A stretch of 64,000 nucleotides of DNA from Brevipalpus yothersi (GCA_003956705.1 QZCP01000213.1:78835-142834), one strand, 5' to 3'; numbered from the stretch's first letter, positions 48,438-63,500 are shown. The notes: generated by a model from the sequence alone, not told the origin. A program made the numbers and translations.

Positions 48438-50849
48438 TCATCTTGATGAAAAAAGTGTTTCAAAATTTTTCTCATCACTATTGTAACTGTATTCGATCAC
48501 TTTTGCTGCTTTTCATCTCATTATTTTGCCCATTTTAAACACTTACTCGCATTACATGTAAGATTCATTTTATTCTTAAAATTTACCAAATTCTTAACAG
48601 TTTTTGAGTCATTATACAGTTTTACAGTGGAAAATTCTTGCTAGAATGCGGAAAAAAGGTTTAAAGATCGATTAACGAGCTATGGATGCGATTTTGCTAT
48701 GTTTGAACGATTGAAACTTATTCTCTATCAATTTTTTTGGAAAGAAGAGTTTCAGAATCATCTAAAAAGGAATGACGCTCATTAAACCAAGATCAGTCTC
48801 AACACTCTGTTGGTGTTGGTAAGATTTATTCGTTTCCTACTCAATTGTGGCTCATCACCACAAGGAGGTTCATCTTAAAGGTGTGAAATTAGATCATTTC
48901 AGCAGACTATTTGTGAAGTTAAAGATCGAGGAAGCCTTCAATCATGGCAATAGAGGAAGTAAAATTACAATATCAGCCATGTTGAACGGAGGCTTTGTTT
49001 CAAAGAATATTCAGCCATCAGACATCAGAACAAGAATATTTAATCACAGTCCATAACCGGGACCACAACGGATGAGAGAAGATGCTCGAGGCTGAATCCA
49101 GCATCCGAAGAGAATTGGAAGATGATGGAAGAAGAAGAAGAAGAGGAAATATTCCATCTCATCTCATCTCATCGCTTTCCAGCTTCTCATCGGCTTCTCG
49201 CTTTCGCTCATCTTTCTTTCTCTCTTCTTCAAAGTCCATTGTAAAAGTATTCAGTGAGCTTGTAAACATACTCTCGCGGCGTGTTGATCACCAATTTAAT
49301 GATGAATAACAATAGCTTAGCAAGTTCAAAGATTGAGTGAGAGAGAGAGAGAAAGGTAAGGGAAAGGATGGAAAAAGGATGAGGAAGGATGAGTGGGCTA
49401 AGGGGGAGGTAAAGCAAGTAGTGAGTGAGAGAGACAGAGAGAGTAGCAAGTGAGTAAGGAAGAAGAAGAAGAAAGATGAGGAAGAGAGATGAATATCTTG
49501 TTCACATCTTTTTTGATGCTCAAATTTTTTTTGTTGCACCATGTTTTCATTGATGAGAGGAGCTCCTCTCCTGCTCAGCTTGTATCAATGGCAAGTATTG
49601 AGTTGAAGCTTGAGTATCATCATCATGTTGACCAAGTGAGCGAATGAATGGTTGAGAGAGAAAGGGAAGTGGAATTGATGGAGATAGCAGAATGAGAGGA
49701 GGAGAAAGAGAGAACATAATGAAAACGATAGAAAGTTGGAAAAAAAGATGAAAAGTAAGCTCTCAATTAAAAAATTCACAAGATAAAAGGTATCAAAAGA
49801 GTTGTTCTTGACTTGCTAATTTGATTCACGCTTCCTTACTATTTTGCAACCTTACAGCATCGCATATAATACACATGTAAGTACAGTGTAGTCAGAATTG
49901 GATGGAGATGCAGGATACAAGATTACAGAAGAGAGAGCATTTTTCTTTCTCTCTCTCTCTCTCTCTCATCACATATTGACAGAATTCATGAATATAAGCA
50001 TAGAGGAACAGAAGGCTTGGCCTGAAGGCACAAGTCAATTCAGTTTCCGGAAGCAAGCCCACCGAAAAAGCATAGTGAGCAAACATTAGGCTTATTGGCA
50101 CTCGAATAACGGTCTTGCTTTTTCGCAACTTTTGGAACCAAAAGTTTTTTTTCTCGCTTCTCTTTCTCTTTTTGACATAACAGCAAAAGCCGAACACACA
50201 CACACACATTCACTAAAATGGTCAAAACAAAGGGGAAATCATCATACTGATCAGTGAATTTTTCAGCCTCTGGTCGACCTCAACCCTCAGGTCACCAGTA
50301 ATTCCGGTCATTTCCTGGACTTGACTTTTTCCAGCATTCTTCCACATGCCTACATCTTTTTTTTTCTTCTGCCTATGTGTGTGTGCCTACTTTGTGAGTA
50401 TGTTTGCGTGTCTTACGCTGAATTATGTGCCGTTTGCGGTAGACTAAATGGACAGGGAGAGTGAGATTTGGACTTTCAAGAAAAAGAAAGAAAGAAAGAG
50501 AGAGAGAGAGCGAGTGAGAGAGAGAGGTCTTCGGGGTGAAAGATCACCGGCAAGGTCATGTCCAACTGTGGTGGACAAAGTTGGGCGGGCGAGAAACAGT
50601 TAGAAAATGTGAAGAGATAAACGAGCTGAGAGAAACTCTCTGTGTGTTTGTAACTGTATGTGTTTGAGCGCGCCTATGGAATATGGCCCTCTCACACACA
50701 CACTGATCGCCGCTTGCGGACATTAGCAGATTTTAGCGGGTTAATTGCGAAAAGAGAGAGGAAAAAACTATTCAAAAAGCGGAAAAGACTGGACTAAGAT
50801 ACAAAAAAATCGGTCTCAAAGTGGAGGAAAAGGAAAGAAAAACTCTTCC

Positions 50850-50851
50850 TC

Positions 50852-50921
<70 letters not shown>
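50850..50921. repeat. (CT)n microsatellite
   Basis: About 72 nt with one CG interruption at 50863-50864. Confidence 0.95.
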
Positions 50922-50925
<4 letters not shown>

Positions 50926-53842
50926 ACTAGATCGAATTGATTCAGCAATGTCCCGTGGAAACATCTTTTATGTGTCTGTGTTGGTCATCATTTGAGGAAC
51001 CCGTTAATGGATCACTAAACGATACCCGCTGTAGGGCCAATGTTGTTAGGTGGCCTGCTTAAAAAACGAACCCTTCTCATTCCCATGAATTGTAAGCTAT
51101 TCAACTCTTTCAAAACTTTCCTCTCTCTCTCATCTTCAACCATATCGATACCTTTGGGCTGAGAGAGTGTTTTTTTGCTTTCTCACTCTTGTAGGTCCCA
51201 TGAATTCGCTTTCGCCCAATTTCGGTGGAAGGACCACACTTTCGAATGGCCAGCAATTTTCACTGGCTATCATTTGAGAAGAAAAAAAACTGACCATAGC
51301 CTAAGGGTGATAGTGTTAAAGTATATGATGGTGGTGTAACAAGCAAGTATCGGTAACTCTTGACTGTCACCACAGGCATTTTGAGAGGAAGAGAGAGAGA
51401 GAGAGAGAGAGAAGTGGAAAGCGAATTAAGATAAAGAGCAAATGAGGCGAATAGTTTTCAGCCATCGATTGCCGGATGATGAGCATGTTGCCATTTCAAT
51501 AGAATCAACTGATTGGAACATACAGTTATGACAGTCATTTTGGGTGGAAAATGCGTATGTGTGTGTGAGAGAGAGTAACTTTGTGCATTTATGATGAAGA
51601 TAATGTTGATTATGATGATGATGATAATGAGCATCTCTCGTTAATCGTGATTATGATAGGTAAAGAAAATTTTTTACCGGAAACAATTTTTGTCCATCTC
51701 TTGTGGAGAAAACGGGACCGGACTGAAGTGAGGAGAGAGAGAATGCAGAATGTGATGGACATTGGGATGATGGAAAAAGTTTGTGGGAAATCGAGGAATT
51801 AAAAAGAGCAAAAATTTTTGGAGATGCTGGGAATGATGAGAAGATCTTTCTTCGCCTACTCATTCTAGAGCATTTTTTTCCTTGGGAGGATAAATTGGAT
51901 GAAAATGAACAAAAAAATCATCATGTTGATGAATGTAGTAGCATCCATCTTGGGCCACTGTTTGTAACTGGGCATCATTCCGGTTATGTGCGTGAAGGTT
52001 AACAGTGTTTATCATCATCAAAAATTGTAGAGACAGTTAAATGTAAGCATAAAAAGAAGAAGATAAAGAAAAAAGAAAAAGAATGAATAGCATCAATAAA
52101 TAAAGGTGAAGGTATGTGAGAAATGAATGAAAAATCAAAAAAGATGTCATGAAAATTGTGCATGATAATCGCATTTAAATGGTCATTTCGATCAGAACAT
52201 ACTATTCAGACCCATCAGTATACACATCGTATGGACCGGCAAGCCCAATTGAACCATACTTAACATAGGCACACACATTATAAGCATGGTGAATGGTTGA
52301 TCATGTTTTTCTCTCCTCTCTAATGAATGGCCATCGAATTGAGATTATCTTTTCATTTCATCTTCTCATTTTGTTCTTCTTTTTTCTTTTACTACCACTA
52401 CTACCGCTACCGCTACTACTACTACTATTACTCTTTGATCCCCACCAGTCATCAATGATCGTGTTCACATCTTTTTCTTCATCTGTTTACCAGTACCTTA
52501 ATAGCTCATCAAAGTGATTCGAATGTACCCGGGAAAACAGTGTGAAATGAAAATAGTAGCATTTGTCTTGTAGTGACTGAGAGAAGAGAGAGAGAGAGAA
52601 AAAACAAGAACCACACACACATACTTTGCGTTTTCTGTTTCACCTCCTTCAAAAATTCACTTAACTAACGGTACTTGTCTCTCTCTCTCTCTCACTCCTG
52701 CTTTTCCCTCTCACCTCATATTCACCGAATTCGCCTTCTTCCAGAATACATGACGGATGATGGAAGATGGCAGCAAATTAGAAAAGAAGGTGAAGCGATA
52801 AAAAAGAATGGAGAGAAAGAGAAAGAGAAAGAGAGAAGAAAAGAATCGGCCGACTCGTGAATCTCAGCAAAACACTTCCGCGAGAGAGCTGCTACTATTC
52901 TTGAAACGGGCTTCAGGTTCACGGTCACAACTTTTCTCTCTCTTTCTCTTTCTCTCTCTCTTGTTTCTCTCACTTGTCGATACGAATCGATGGAGAGTGG
53001 AAACAGGGAAGTGATGGCCATGTCGCTGGGGTCTGGGTCACCCTGTTGACCAGTAACTGTAAATATCCCGGAAGGAATATCTTTCTCTCTCTCTCTCACT
53101 CTCTACACCAACGCACAATGTTTTCGCGGCCCGTGCGCTACCGTTACTACTTTATTTTTTCGATCATCATCATCATTTTTCTCTCTCTCTCTTTTTTCTT
53201 CTCTCTTTCCTTTCATTTTTCTGTTCGAGGCCACTTTGAGGCCAGTTTTAAGAGTGAAAAAGAGACTCTCTTTCCCACGAAATCTTTTTTCCTACTTCTC
53301 CTTCCTTTCTTCCGCATAACTGTCCTAAGAAAAGAAACATACACAACAATAGATCCCAGAATGTACATTTATATATATGTGTACGGATGAGAAATTAGAG
53401 TTTGCTGGATGAAATCTGTAAATTCACTTCCTATTTTTCCGATGCATCAGGACCCAAGGGACATACATATAAATACTTGGGACCATGCCGAAAGAGAGTA
53501 AGAAAGAGAAATTTTGTGTGTGTGAGAAGCATCAAGCACGACCGCACGTCAGAACGCGAGGTGCCCGAGAGAGAGATCAACACACACACACACAGTGGAG
53601 GAGGAGGCGAGAGAGTGAAAAGGCCAAGGTGAAGGGAAAGGAGAGGAGAGAGAGAATAGAAAGGCATTGATTCGAAGAAAAGGCCACATAGAACGTGGAG
53701 GGAGAGAGAGAGAGAGAGAAATCTCAAGACATTGAGACTCGAAATAGAAAGGGAAACAATTTCCTTGAGAAAGTGAACGGAGTCTTGAGCCTCATGGGAG
53801 AAGCTTGGGCTCGGAAAAGGGCTTCAATATCAGATTTTATTT

Positions 53843-53843
<1 letters not shown>

Positions 53844-53906
<63 letters not shown>

Positions 53907-53976
53907 ATCCGGATAGCACCCGTAAGCAAGACCTAAGAAGAGGAAGAGAAAAAAAAGAGAGAGCAGACATGTCTCC

Positions 53977-54002
<26 letters not shown>
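53844..54002. repeat. (CT)n array followed by a (GA)n array (inverted pair)
   Basis: (CT)n at 53844-53903 and (GA)n at 53978-54002 are reverse complements separated by about 75 nt, so the strand could fold back on itself. Confidence 0.9.
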
Positions 54003-54009
<7 letters not shown>

Positions 54010-56290
54010 CCGCTCCGAAAAGAGGAATGAAGAGAGAGATGATAAATGAAAAGCGAAATCTTTATTCTTCTTCTTCTTCTTCTTGGACTTCAAGTTCAGG
54101 TCATTAGGATGTGCTCCGGACGAGCGTTCATCAGTGTAGAGGCCGAGGCCAAGCTGGAACTGGACAGTGGATGTGTGTGTGAGAGAGTAAGAGATGATGC
54201 GTGTTTGTGGATGAGGCAAAAATATTTCACTGTTTACGAGTTACTCTCTCTTTTGAGATATGCTGGTGTGAATCGAGTTTCAATTTTTAGTGAAACTTTT
54301 GCCCTCAAGCTAAGCCTCCCCAAAAAAATTTTGGACCACTATTTTTTCTCTCTCTCTCTCTTCCGAGGCCAACGATTACGGAGGATGACCACTGTAGATA
54401 TATGCGAAACTGTATGTATTCATGAGCCAAAATTCATTCTCACTGGGCAAAGGCTATATCTTCTTAGTACCCTCGCTTGACCCATCAACTTACACACAGA
54501 TCACTTCACGAAAAAGCCGTGATAAATACAATAGGATGTTCTAAGAAAGCGAAAGATTTTTCCATCCAATGGAATGCAGACTGCAGAGAGAAGAGTCCAA
54601 TAAGACATCAGAGGCGAGAGTGAACTACAAGCCGAAGAAAACTGATCATCGTCCGGCGATCATCAGAGGCCGATGAACCATGGTGTTTTCTTCTTCTTCT
54701 TCGCAAAATGACCACAGAAAGTGAGAGAAAGAGATGAGATGCTAGTAGACTAGTAGCTATGGCTACGATCACAGAGAGACTGATGGATCAGTGCCCTTAC
54801 AGCCAGAGAGAGAGAGAGAGAGAGAGAGAGGATGCTCTCGAATAAGTGAAAAAAAGGCGAAAACTCATTTTGTGGAACACAAATGAAAGTGACCTCTTCA
54901 GGCCACTGTTTGACAGATTTTTGCTTTTCCTCTCCGTTAGCGTTAAATTAAAAACGAAAATGAACAGAATGCTGGTGCCCATTGCCGGTCAGTCGACTGA
55001 GAGACTGAATTGAACCTTCAACGGGACTTATTTTCTTTTTTGGCCCAAGCTTGAGTAGTTGGCTGAGATGAGCTGAGAAGATGAGTGATCGGACCGCTTT
55101 TCGCCCAAAAAGTCCAGTCAAAGTGGCCTGCTGATACACTGGATTGGCGTGATTGCATAATTCTTCACTCTCTAACATGGGCTCTTGAATTTTTTTCCCG
55201 CTTTCTCTCTCTCTCTCGTTTTCGGATGCTGGGGCCTTAAATATTTTGTAGCATGTCACTTTGGGTGTGAATACATTTTCGGGCACCGAGACCGGATCAA
55301 TGGGATCGGGAAGTGAAAAATAAAAAGAAGTAGTTTGTTTATGCATCTTTTTTCAGCTTCATGTAGAAAAAAGAAATATTTTGCTAGTTCCGGGAACCCG
55401 CAAAAGAGCCGAAACTGCTCAGTGGCCGGAAAATGACCAAGTCTTCACATGTATATGTGTGTGTGTATGTGTGTTTGTGATGTAATGATCATGAGCCACT
55501 TGTCAACATCTTGTGGAAAAAAATATACCATTTTACAATATCTGCCCAAAACATTTGGCCAAGGAAGAATAGCGAATGGCCACAATAGGGAATGAGTGAA
55601 GATATCAATCTAATATGTAGCGGGCAGTTTATTGTTGCAGGTCATTTATTCACGCAACATACAGTTCACACGCAATCTAAACAATTTATAATGTATCAAT
55701 TTCACAACTACCCTTAATAGTGGTCGACAAGTGGACTAAAATTGAATTTTAAACACACCATGGCACCCACTTGACCATCCCGAGGATTCAGAGGTGCAAG
55801 CAATGGATCCCCCAATTGAGTGGTTTACCTGTTTCCGTTATTTAATTGGATGGCCACTATGGAACGGCGAGACTGTATTGTGAGGTGAGATTTGGGCAGA
55901 ATTTTTGATACTTTGATACTCAAACGCATCATTCGAAGCGAAACATCGTTAGTGACAGGTAGAGAGATGAGTGCTTTGAAGTCATCTTCTTGGACCTTTT
56001 TCTTATTATTCTTTTGTTTCCTTATTTTTAAGTGTCGCATTTGGACAATCAACAAGCAGAACGAGGAGGAAGAAGAAAAAGAAGAAGAACTCAAGAGAGA
56101 TGATCATTGAGATGGAGACATTCGGGTGACACAAGACAAATCAGCTGCATACTACGCTAAGTATGATACAAGAAAATGAATATTTGAATCACTTCCTCAG
56201 CTCATTGATGCTGAGAGAAAACATTTTCCATCTATTACTAATACACTTGGTTACATTCAAAGCTAATTTGTCTTATTTTTTTCATCTTCA

Positions 56291-56292
<2 letters not shown>

Positions 56293-56335
<43 letters not shown>
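56293..56335. repeat. (CT)n microsatellite
   Basis: An uninterrupted CT array. Confidence 0.95.
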
Positions 56336-56336
<1 letters not shown>

Positions 56337-57115
56337 CTTTCTCATTTTGGTTGTTCATTGAAAAACAACCTTTTTTTCGAATCAAACTCTCAGTGAAACT
56401 GGTTTAATCCCATTTGTACATCTCTCGGGCTATCCTTGTGTGTACCATCATCATCTTATTCTCTTCTTCATCATTTTTGTCGTTTTCAAGCGGCCGCCAT
56501 CAAGAGTGAGAAATGAATGATGTAGAAAAGATTTGTAAATCCGGATCAAATGATGTTTCACCAAGCCGGAGAACTATTTCATTTCATCAATTACCTGGTA
56601 TTCGGGTTCCTGGGGAGGAAGGTGAAGGAAGAGAGAGAGAAGGGGGAGGCTTGAAGTTACACACATCAGCCATTGGGGGTGGTAAGGAAGTAAGAAGGAA
56701 AGGAGAACAAACAAGAGACACTGAAATAAGAATCAGGTTTTTTCTCTTCTTCTTCTTCTTCCTCCTCCTCCTCAACCCCCAAATTTTTCTACTGTCTTGT
56801 AAGAATACTTAAACCTTCTAGACAGAATATAACGGATAACGGGACTTTTTATTGGTATATTGGTAAAATTTTCGATCGTGAACTTGAGGTGGAACGCTCA
56901 CTGTGTGTTGATAGAATACCTGGTAAGTGAAAATATGACCTGTGGCCTGCAGCTGACCAGGGCCTGCTTTCACCGTTTATTGTATTGATCTGATCCGATT
57001 TGATGATGCTGATACATGCGATTCTATCAGCAAGTGTGAAAGATGCTCTCATGTCTACATGAGAGTGATCATCCTCATCTTCGACCATTCAATCTCTTCG
57101 TTTTTATATTGATGT

Positions 57116-57119
<4 letters not shown>

Positions 57120-57195
<76 letters not shown>
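57120..57195. repeat. (CT)n microsatellite, 76 nt
   Basis: One of the longest uninterrupted polypyrimidine arrays in the window. Confidence 0.95.
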
Positions 57196-57196
<1 letters not shown>

Positions 57197-57995
57197 AGAA
57201 TTAGCGGTACATGCTTATTTAAAACATGGCCGCAGAAAACTGGTTCCAAAATTGTGAGCTTTAACGTGCTAGTCACTCGCTCTCTTGGCCCATACACTTC
57301 CGGGATGCTCTTCTCTCTCTCTCTCTCTCACCCCTGAAGCCCGTTACCTTGAAGCGATGAGAGGCTGTGAACGGGCCATTGTTGATGATTCAAATGGAAT
57401 AAGAAGAGAGAATAAGTAAGAAAACTATTTTTGCATCATTCATCCTTAAAAAATCTCTTTCTCTTTCTCTATCTCTCCGCTTTCTTCTTTCATCGGCCAC
57501 ACAAAAATCATATTGAATCAAATAAGAGAGGGAGAGAGAGAAAGAGATGGAAAGGAAGCGAGGTGAGGAAGAAGTGATGCTGGCTCATCCACAGTAGTCG
57601 ATGCGTGGAGAAAGAGTAGGAAGACGAGTCAAAGTGATAGAAAGAGAGAAAGAGAAGATGAAGATGCGCGAAAGATTCTGTTAACGTTTCAAAATTCATC
57701 ACCACATGGAGCAGGAATAAGGGAAGATGAAGAAAAAATTAGAAAAAGGAGAAGAAGATGAAGAAGATGCTGATCCCGTCATCTCCACCTCTGCATCAGC
57801 CTCCTCCACCATATCGTGGTGACACTGGCAGTGACCGTATTCTTGAAAAAGCGTTCCCGAAACGTTCACACCGCGACAATTGAGTAGGCTATCTGGTAGG
57901 GACTGGCTGATTTGATGTCGATTTGGGTCTGGAAAAAGTGTGTAGTCCGTCAGGCCACGGGATGGCCTGACAAAATCAATCTCACTCTTAAGGAT

Positions 57996-58035
<40 letters not shown>

Positions 58036-58756
58036 TGGTATGAACTTAATCCATCTCTCATCCGCTCAAAAGCTGGCATCCTCATCACTGAGGTGAGCTT
58101 TTTCTCTCTTACTCTCAATTGATTCGGGTGCTAATTGAATGGCGAAATAAGACTTTGAGTGAGAGGGCCAACAGGCCTTAAAGGGGCCACCAAGTGAGAA
58201 TGGATGAGAAGAAAGAGAAAAGGAGAAAGATTTCCGTGAAAAAAGAGTATAAAATGATGAAGAAAGGCGGAGAGAGAGAGGAAAAGATGTAGTGTATGTG
58301 AGAGAAAAATAAAAAGCAATGAGAATAAAGGAGGAAGAGCAGCAAAAAAAAATCATCTCCATCATTTCAACTCCTACTCAGATAATTCGTCAGCATCTTC
58401 ATCTTGACTTAATCTTTTTCAATCTTTTTCTAAGAAGAAATGATAAGAAATAAAATATCTTATACATATACACACACACACTTATGCATATTTCTCTCGT
58501 TCTCTTTCTTAAAATGATATCTTCTCTTTCCCTCAAACACACTCAGGTCACACTCAACTCCCCCTTCATCCTCTTTCTTTTCTCCTCCTTTTTTGCCATC
58601 TTATTTTACTCATTTTTCCTCTCACTTACGGGCCACGCGTATGACCTCAAGGCCGCGAATCACGTAACAGCGTCCTTGACAATGGCCCCAACAGAGTTTT
58701 CTCTAATCGGGTCAAGTTCGATCTTTATTCGCTCGCTCGCACACGCTTGCCCAGAC

Positions 58757-58758
58757 AC

Positions 58759-58784
<26 letters not shown>
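58757..58784. repeat. (CA)n microsatellite
   Basis: The longest (CA)n run noticed in the window, against more than twenty CT/GA arrays. Confidence 0.9.
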
Positions 58785-58789
<5 letters not shown>

Positions 58790-60463
58790 AACAGGCCATC
58801 CATGGAAGCTACCTAGAATATGATCCATTATCATTGTCAGTATATATGTTGTATTATTATGATTATTTTTTTTGGAAGCGATTCAATATCACATCTCACC
58901 AGTGAATGGTAGTAGTAGTAGTAGTAATGGTAATGGTTATAATATGGAAGAGAGAGAGAACGATTGATAAATGCTGTTATACCGGTGAATCCCGTTAACT
59001 GGTGCGACAAGTGAGCTTGAAAAAAAGAGAGCCAAGAGAGTGAAGCCAGAGGGGGCGGAGGGGGTGGTTATGGTGAGGAGAGGAAAGAGAAAGAGAGAGA
59101 GAGAGAAAGAAGGAGCATGTAGTAACGTGCTGTTGTGTCAAACGATTGACAATCATTGCACGATTGTGTCAACCAGGAAGTTGAGGAAAAATCAAATGTG
59201 AGATTCTTTTTCCGGACCTTTTTGATGGAGCAATGTTTCGTGAGTATTCGCCCACTTTGAGAGGTGAGAGAGAGATAGATAGATTGAGTATTCCAGAGCA
59301 TAAGTTATCAAAATGAATTTTGGGCAAAGAAGAGAGTCAATGAGAACGGAAGAGAGTGAATATGAGAGACCGTTATTCACCAGGTCATGATATTGGAAAT
59401 TCATTTTGGAGAACTTGAAGATCGAATAGTAATCATGATTCTATTTGAATCAAAATTGATAAAACAGTCCACCTATTTTTGAGCATAAGGTTTAGAGTGC
59501 TTACCAGTGAAAATGTTCGAAGAAGTGAGTTTAGAGGGAGAAGATTCGCGATAGTCTCTGTCGCGATTATGTAAGGAAAGCAATATCACTCTGACCTTTG
59601 TTCGAAAAGTTAGACTAGAACTTTCGCTCCGAAGAATAGATCTAAGAAACTGGTGGAGACCCAAGTAAAAGTAATAAAGGTTCATGATAATCATGAGACT
59701 GAATGAGTCCTCAAAGAGAGAGCAGTTTGGAAAACGTTTAGAGGACACCAATAGTGACCTGGTAACTGCTGTTCTGCCGTCCGACAATGAACAAGGAATC
59801 TGGATAGGCTCTCAAAGTGTGGACCCCCAATATTGGAAGGTGAATTAGAGTCTCTATGGATGTCAATATTCTGGGACTCGCCTTTCTTTGACCCATTCTT
59901 TTTCTCTTTTTGGCCAATTTGAATCGAAAAGCAGTGAAAATTTAATGAAAATAGAATCATTCGAGCGGTCATTGTGATATCGGCCCTTTGCAAGTGGCAA
60001 TTGTTCGTCCATCAATATTCCACTTCGGTGTCCATATTTTCCTCTCTCTCCCTCTTCTTCTTCTTCTTTTTCTCAGCTCCATACACCTTAGAGAGCTCAT
60101 ACGCGCGCCTTTCTTGGTCTCTCTCTCTCTCTTTCTCTCTCACTCTTACCTAGCGAATATACACATGCCTTCAGAACCTTTCAGAACTCTCCCATCATTT
60201 GAATGAATCTTTTTTCGATAATTCGAGAGAGCAAACATTTTTGGTTATATAACCATGAAGAGACCGTATAAAAATGGCATCATAAAATCTGTTCTCTCTC
60301 TCCATCGCTTACTCAATTTCTTTTCAATGTTGCCAATAATTTGTTACAAAAGTATGGAAAGATGAAGTGTGCCCTGTCTATGGACACTTGGAAAGTGTGA
60401 ATGGATATGGAAAAATATGATGCGAAACACAAATCTGAGCCAGGAAAACTTTCGGATATAAAA

Positions 60464-60465
<2 letters not shown>

Positions 60466-60520
<55 letters not shown>
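60466..60520. repeat. (CT)n microsatellite
   Basis: An uninterrupted CT array of about 55 nt. Confidence 0.95.
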
Positions 60521-60522
<2 letters not shown>

Positions 60523-63500
60523 CGTTTGAATTTGAATTTGAAAAAAACTCCCAAAATTTAATGAAAAAAGAAGGCATTCATTCGAGTGGCCATAGGAACC
60601 GAGGTCCTACTTGCGATTGAAGAGAGAGAGAGAGAGAGAGGACAACCAAAGATGAAGAAAAAGAAAAAAGAAGAAGTGCCCTTTGTCATATGGCCCTGAA
60701 TTTGGTCTCACAATATACGATGGAGAAGATGCCCTGTCTCAGGAGGCGGTGAAAAAACACGAATATACACACAGATATCCACTAGAAATATCATTTATAA
60801 CTAATCGACACAATTCAAGAGTAAAAAAAGCGAAAGAGAGAGAGAGAGAGAAAAGGTGAACAGAGGCAAGCAATTCAGATTAAGTTATATAAGTTATGGA
60901 AAAAACTTTCTTGTTCATATGGACACACACGCACAATAAAGAAAGGAACGAATCGTTTACCATTCCTTTTGTACAAGATACACAGAGACATTCAATATAC
61001 AGTATGTTATATATCTGTCTCAATCATTATTTTTTCTCTGCTAGACATCGAAGAAGTTGGTGAAAGAGATGCAAAGAAATCATCAAAATGTTTTGTAAAA
61101 AATACATATAAAAATGAAAAATAATATTACTGCTTACATGCTGCCTGACCTTAACGGTACTTGTATTGCAAAACGCTTTCTTTCTCTTTCTTTCTTCACG
61201 CAAGCAGCTTGTATTCCCGCCGAGAGAGAATGATATTGAAAGTTATATAATAAGAAGTGAAAAAGAGAGGAGAAGATGATGCATAAAACTTACTAAATAT
61301 TCCAATGAGATGGATGGATGAGATGGTGATGAGGATGAAGATGATAAAGATGACGATGATGATGTAGAACAAACGTTGTATGTCACCATTCGGCAATAGG
61401 AAGCATAATAATCGCTTCTGTATAAGATGTGTTTTTTTTGTCAATCAAGTTCGATGGACGAAGAAGTGTACAAACGAAACGAAACGATTGAATCAAGATA
61501 TGTTCACAAACTTGATCTCACTTTTCAATCAATACGCATACAAATGTGTGGACAAATATAATTCCAATATGCAAGAGACCAAGCAGATGAACAGTTATTA
61601 TTCGTTTTAAAGTCAAGTTTATATATATATATTAATATATAACTATCAGACGTTTCAATGTTACAGGTAACGGTGATTCCAGAAGAAGCCGGATCAAGTG
61701 GCCAACAAAAACGTAACTTCAGATGTAGGAATAAAAGTGATGCTGCAAAATGATGATGATAATACGGTTAAAGGTAGTCCGTTGTCAAACGGTATGGTGT
61801 GTATGGTCCACAAGTGTGTGGCTGTGTATCGGTCAAAAAGTGATGATGATCACATATACACACTCACCATGAACATGCACACACACTTACATATACAGAC
61901 AGATAGAAAATGATGATGAACTTTCACATGAACGGCGCAACATTCAGAAAGAGACTGGCACTAAAACTTCTTCCAAGATGCTCTCTTCCCCAAATGATGC
62001 CCTTTCTCTCCACCCCCTCCACTTACCGGCTCACTTGCTCTCTCTCTTCTCTCTTTTCTCTTTCTCTTTCTCTTTCTTTTGCTCTCTTCCTGCATCCCCG
62101 AGCAGCCCTTTGCACCCCTTTCCTCTCACTCATCTTTTTTTTCTCTTCTCTCTTCTCTCTCTTCTCTCACTCTCATCCCGAAGCTGATATTGCCACTTTT
62201 TGCCTCCCCCTATTAACTTACCTGTTGACCTCCCCTTTGACTCCTCAATAAGCACCCCTCATCCACGGGACGCCCTCTATTTACTTGCCTGATAAGGTTA
62301 TCTAGTGACTTTTTTAAACCCTTTTGCCCCCTTCCTCTGAGCTTTCCGACCATGGCCACCTCCATCACCACCTTCCCATCATTCCTCCCCATGAAACCGA
62401 TTTCGATTGTGTGCACCAGAGGAAGAGTAAAAAAGTATCGACGGAAGCATTTTGACTTTCTTTTTTGGTGAGCCCATTTAGATCGTGAGATGAGACCTCT
62501 AAAAGGTCCCGCGACCGAACGTCTTCTCGATCTAAGAAGTCGCGGGAAAGTGCTAAAACGGCCATGCTGGAAGAATGTATCGGCCTGGGACAGTGGAAAG
62601 AGAGAGAGAGAGAGAGAGCGGATTGAAAGGGAAACATGTAGAGAGGGAAAGAGAATTTGCCATCGGATCGGATTTTTTTGGATACACTTAACAATATAAC
62701 TGGTGCTAGATTTAAGGAACCATTTTGTCTTACTATTTGTCCTCTCTGTATGCGAAGAGAGCCATAAAGCGATTGATGAGAAGGACAAGAAGGATTGAGA
62801 AAGAAAGAAACTGAGAGAGAGAGAGACCGCTTTCTTTAATGGATTCAATAGATTGTCTGTGTTTTTTTCTCTTCTCTGCTCTTCCTTTTGCCTTTTTTTT
62901 GGTCAACTTTTTTTTCGGAACCTTCAAACTTTACCCTCTCACCCCTTAACAGGATGAAGAGGCCTCTCTCTCTCTCTGTTACTCTCACGTCCACCCTTTG
63001 GCCTTCTATGTATCGTTTTTCTTTTTAGCTTCACTTTTTCTCTTCTCCTTCTTCTTCTCCTTCTACTTCTTTACTGGTCGGCGAAGAGCAAAAAAACTAC
63101 TCTTTCTCCTTCATCTCATATTCACCACTTTCCATGCCAATCAATAGCCTCGGATTCCGTCTGTTCAGTTTGATTGCCTCTTCCAATGTCCACATGCATA
63201 CTCACACAAATATACATACACATCAATACACAGGTCATTCTTGGACGCCCCTTCACCTTTTCAGGGTCAATTTTTTGAGCTCCAAATGTTTTTTGACACT
63301 TAGCCCGCTCTCTCTCTCTCTCTCTTTCTCTCTGTTCTTCGAGATCCGTCCGGCCCAAAGGAAATCTTATATCCTTATATCCTTAACACTTTATGGCCAT
63401 AATGAAAGTGGTGGGGCGGGAGAGGGTGGCGTGGAGGAGGATGTCGACTTGAGGATGAATGAAGAAGTGAGTAAAAGAGCCAAAAAATGAATGAATGAAT

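Noticed and set aside
48847..49056. A 69-codon frame after the Spätzle-like gene.
   Set aside because: It shows no splice context, domain or signal peptide, so chance is the simpler explanation.
54948..55346. A 132-codon frame on the minus strand considered as a Blimp-1 upstream exon.
   Set aside because: It contains no PR-domain block, and part of it is a GA/CT tract.
62213..62848. A 211-codon open frame on the minus strand, the longest in the last 15 kb.
   Set aside because: It runs through GA/CT repeat sequence, matches no family I recognise, has no ordered motif, and several other frames are open over the same bases.
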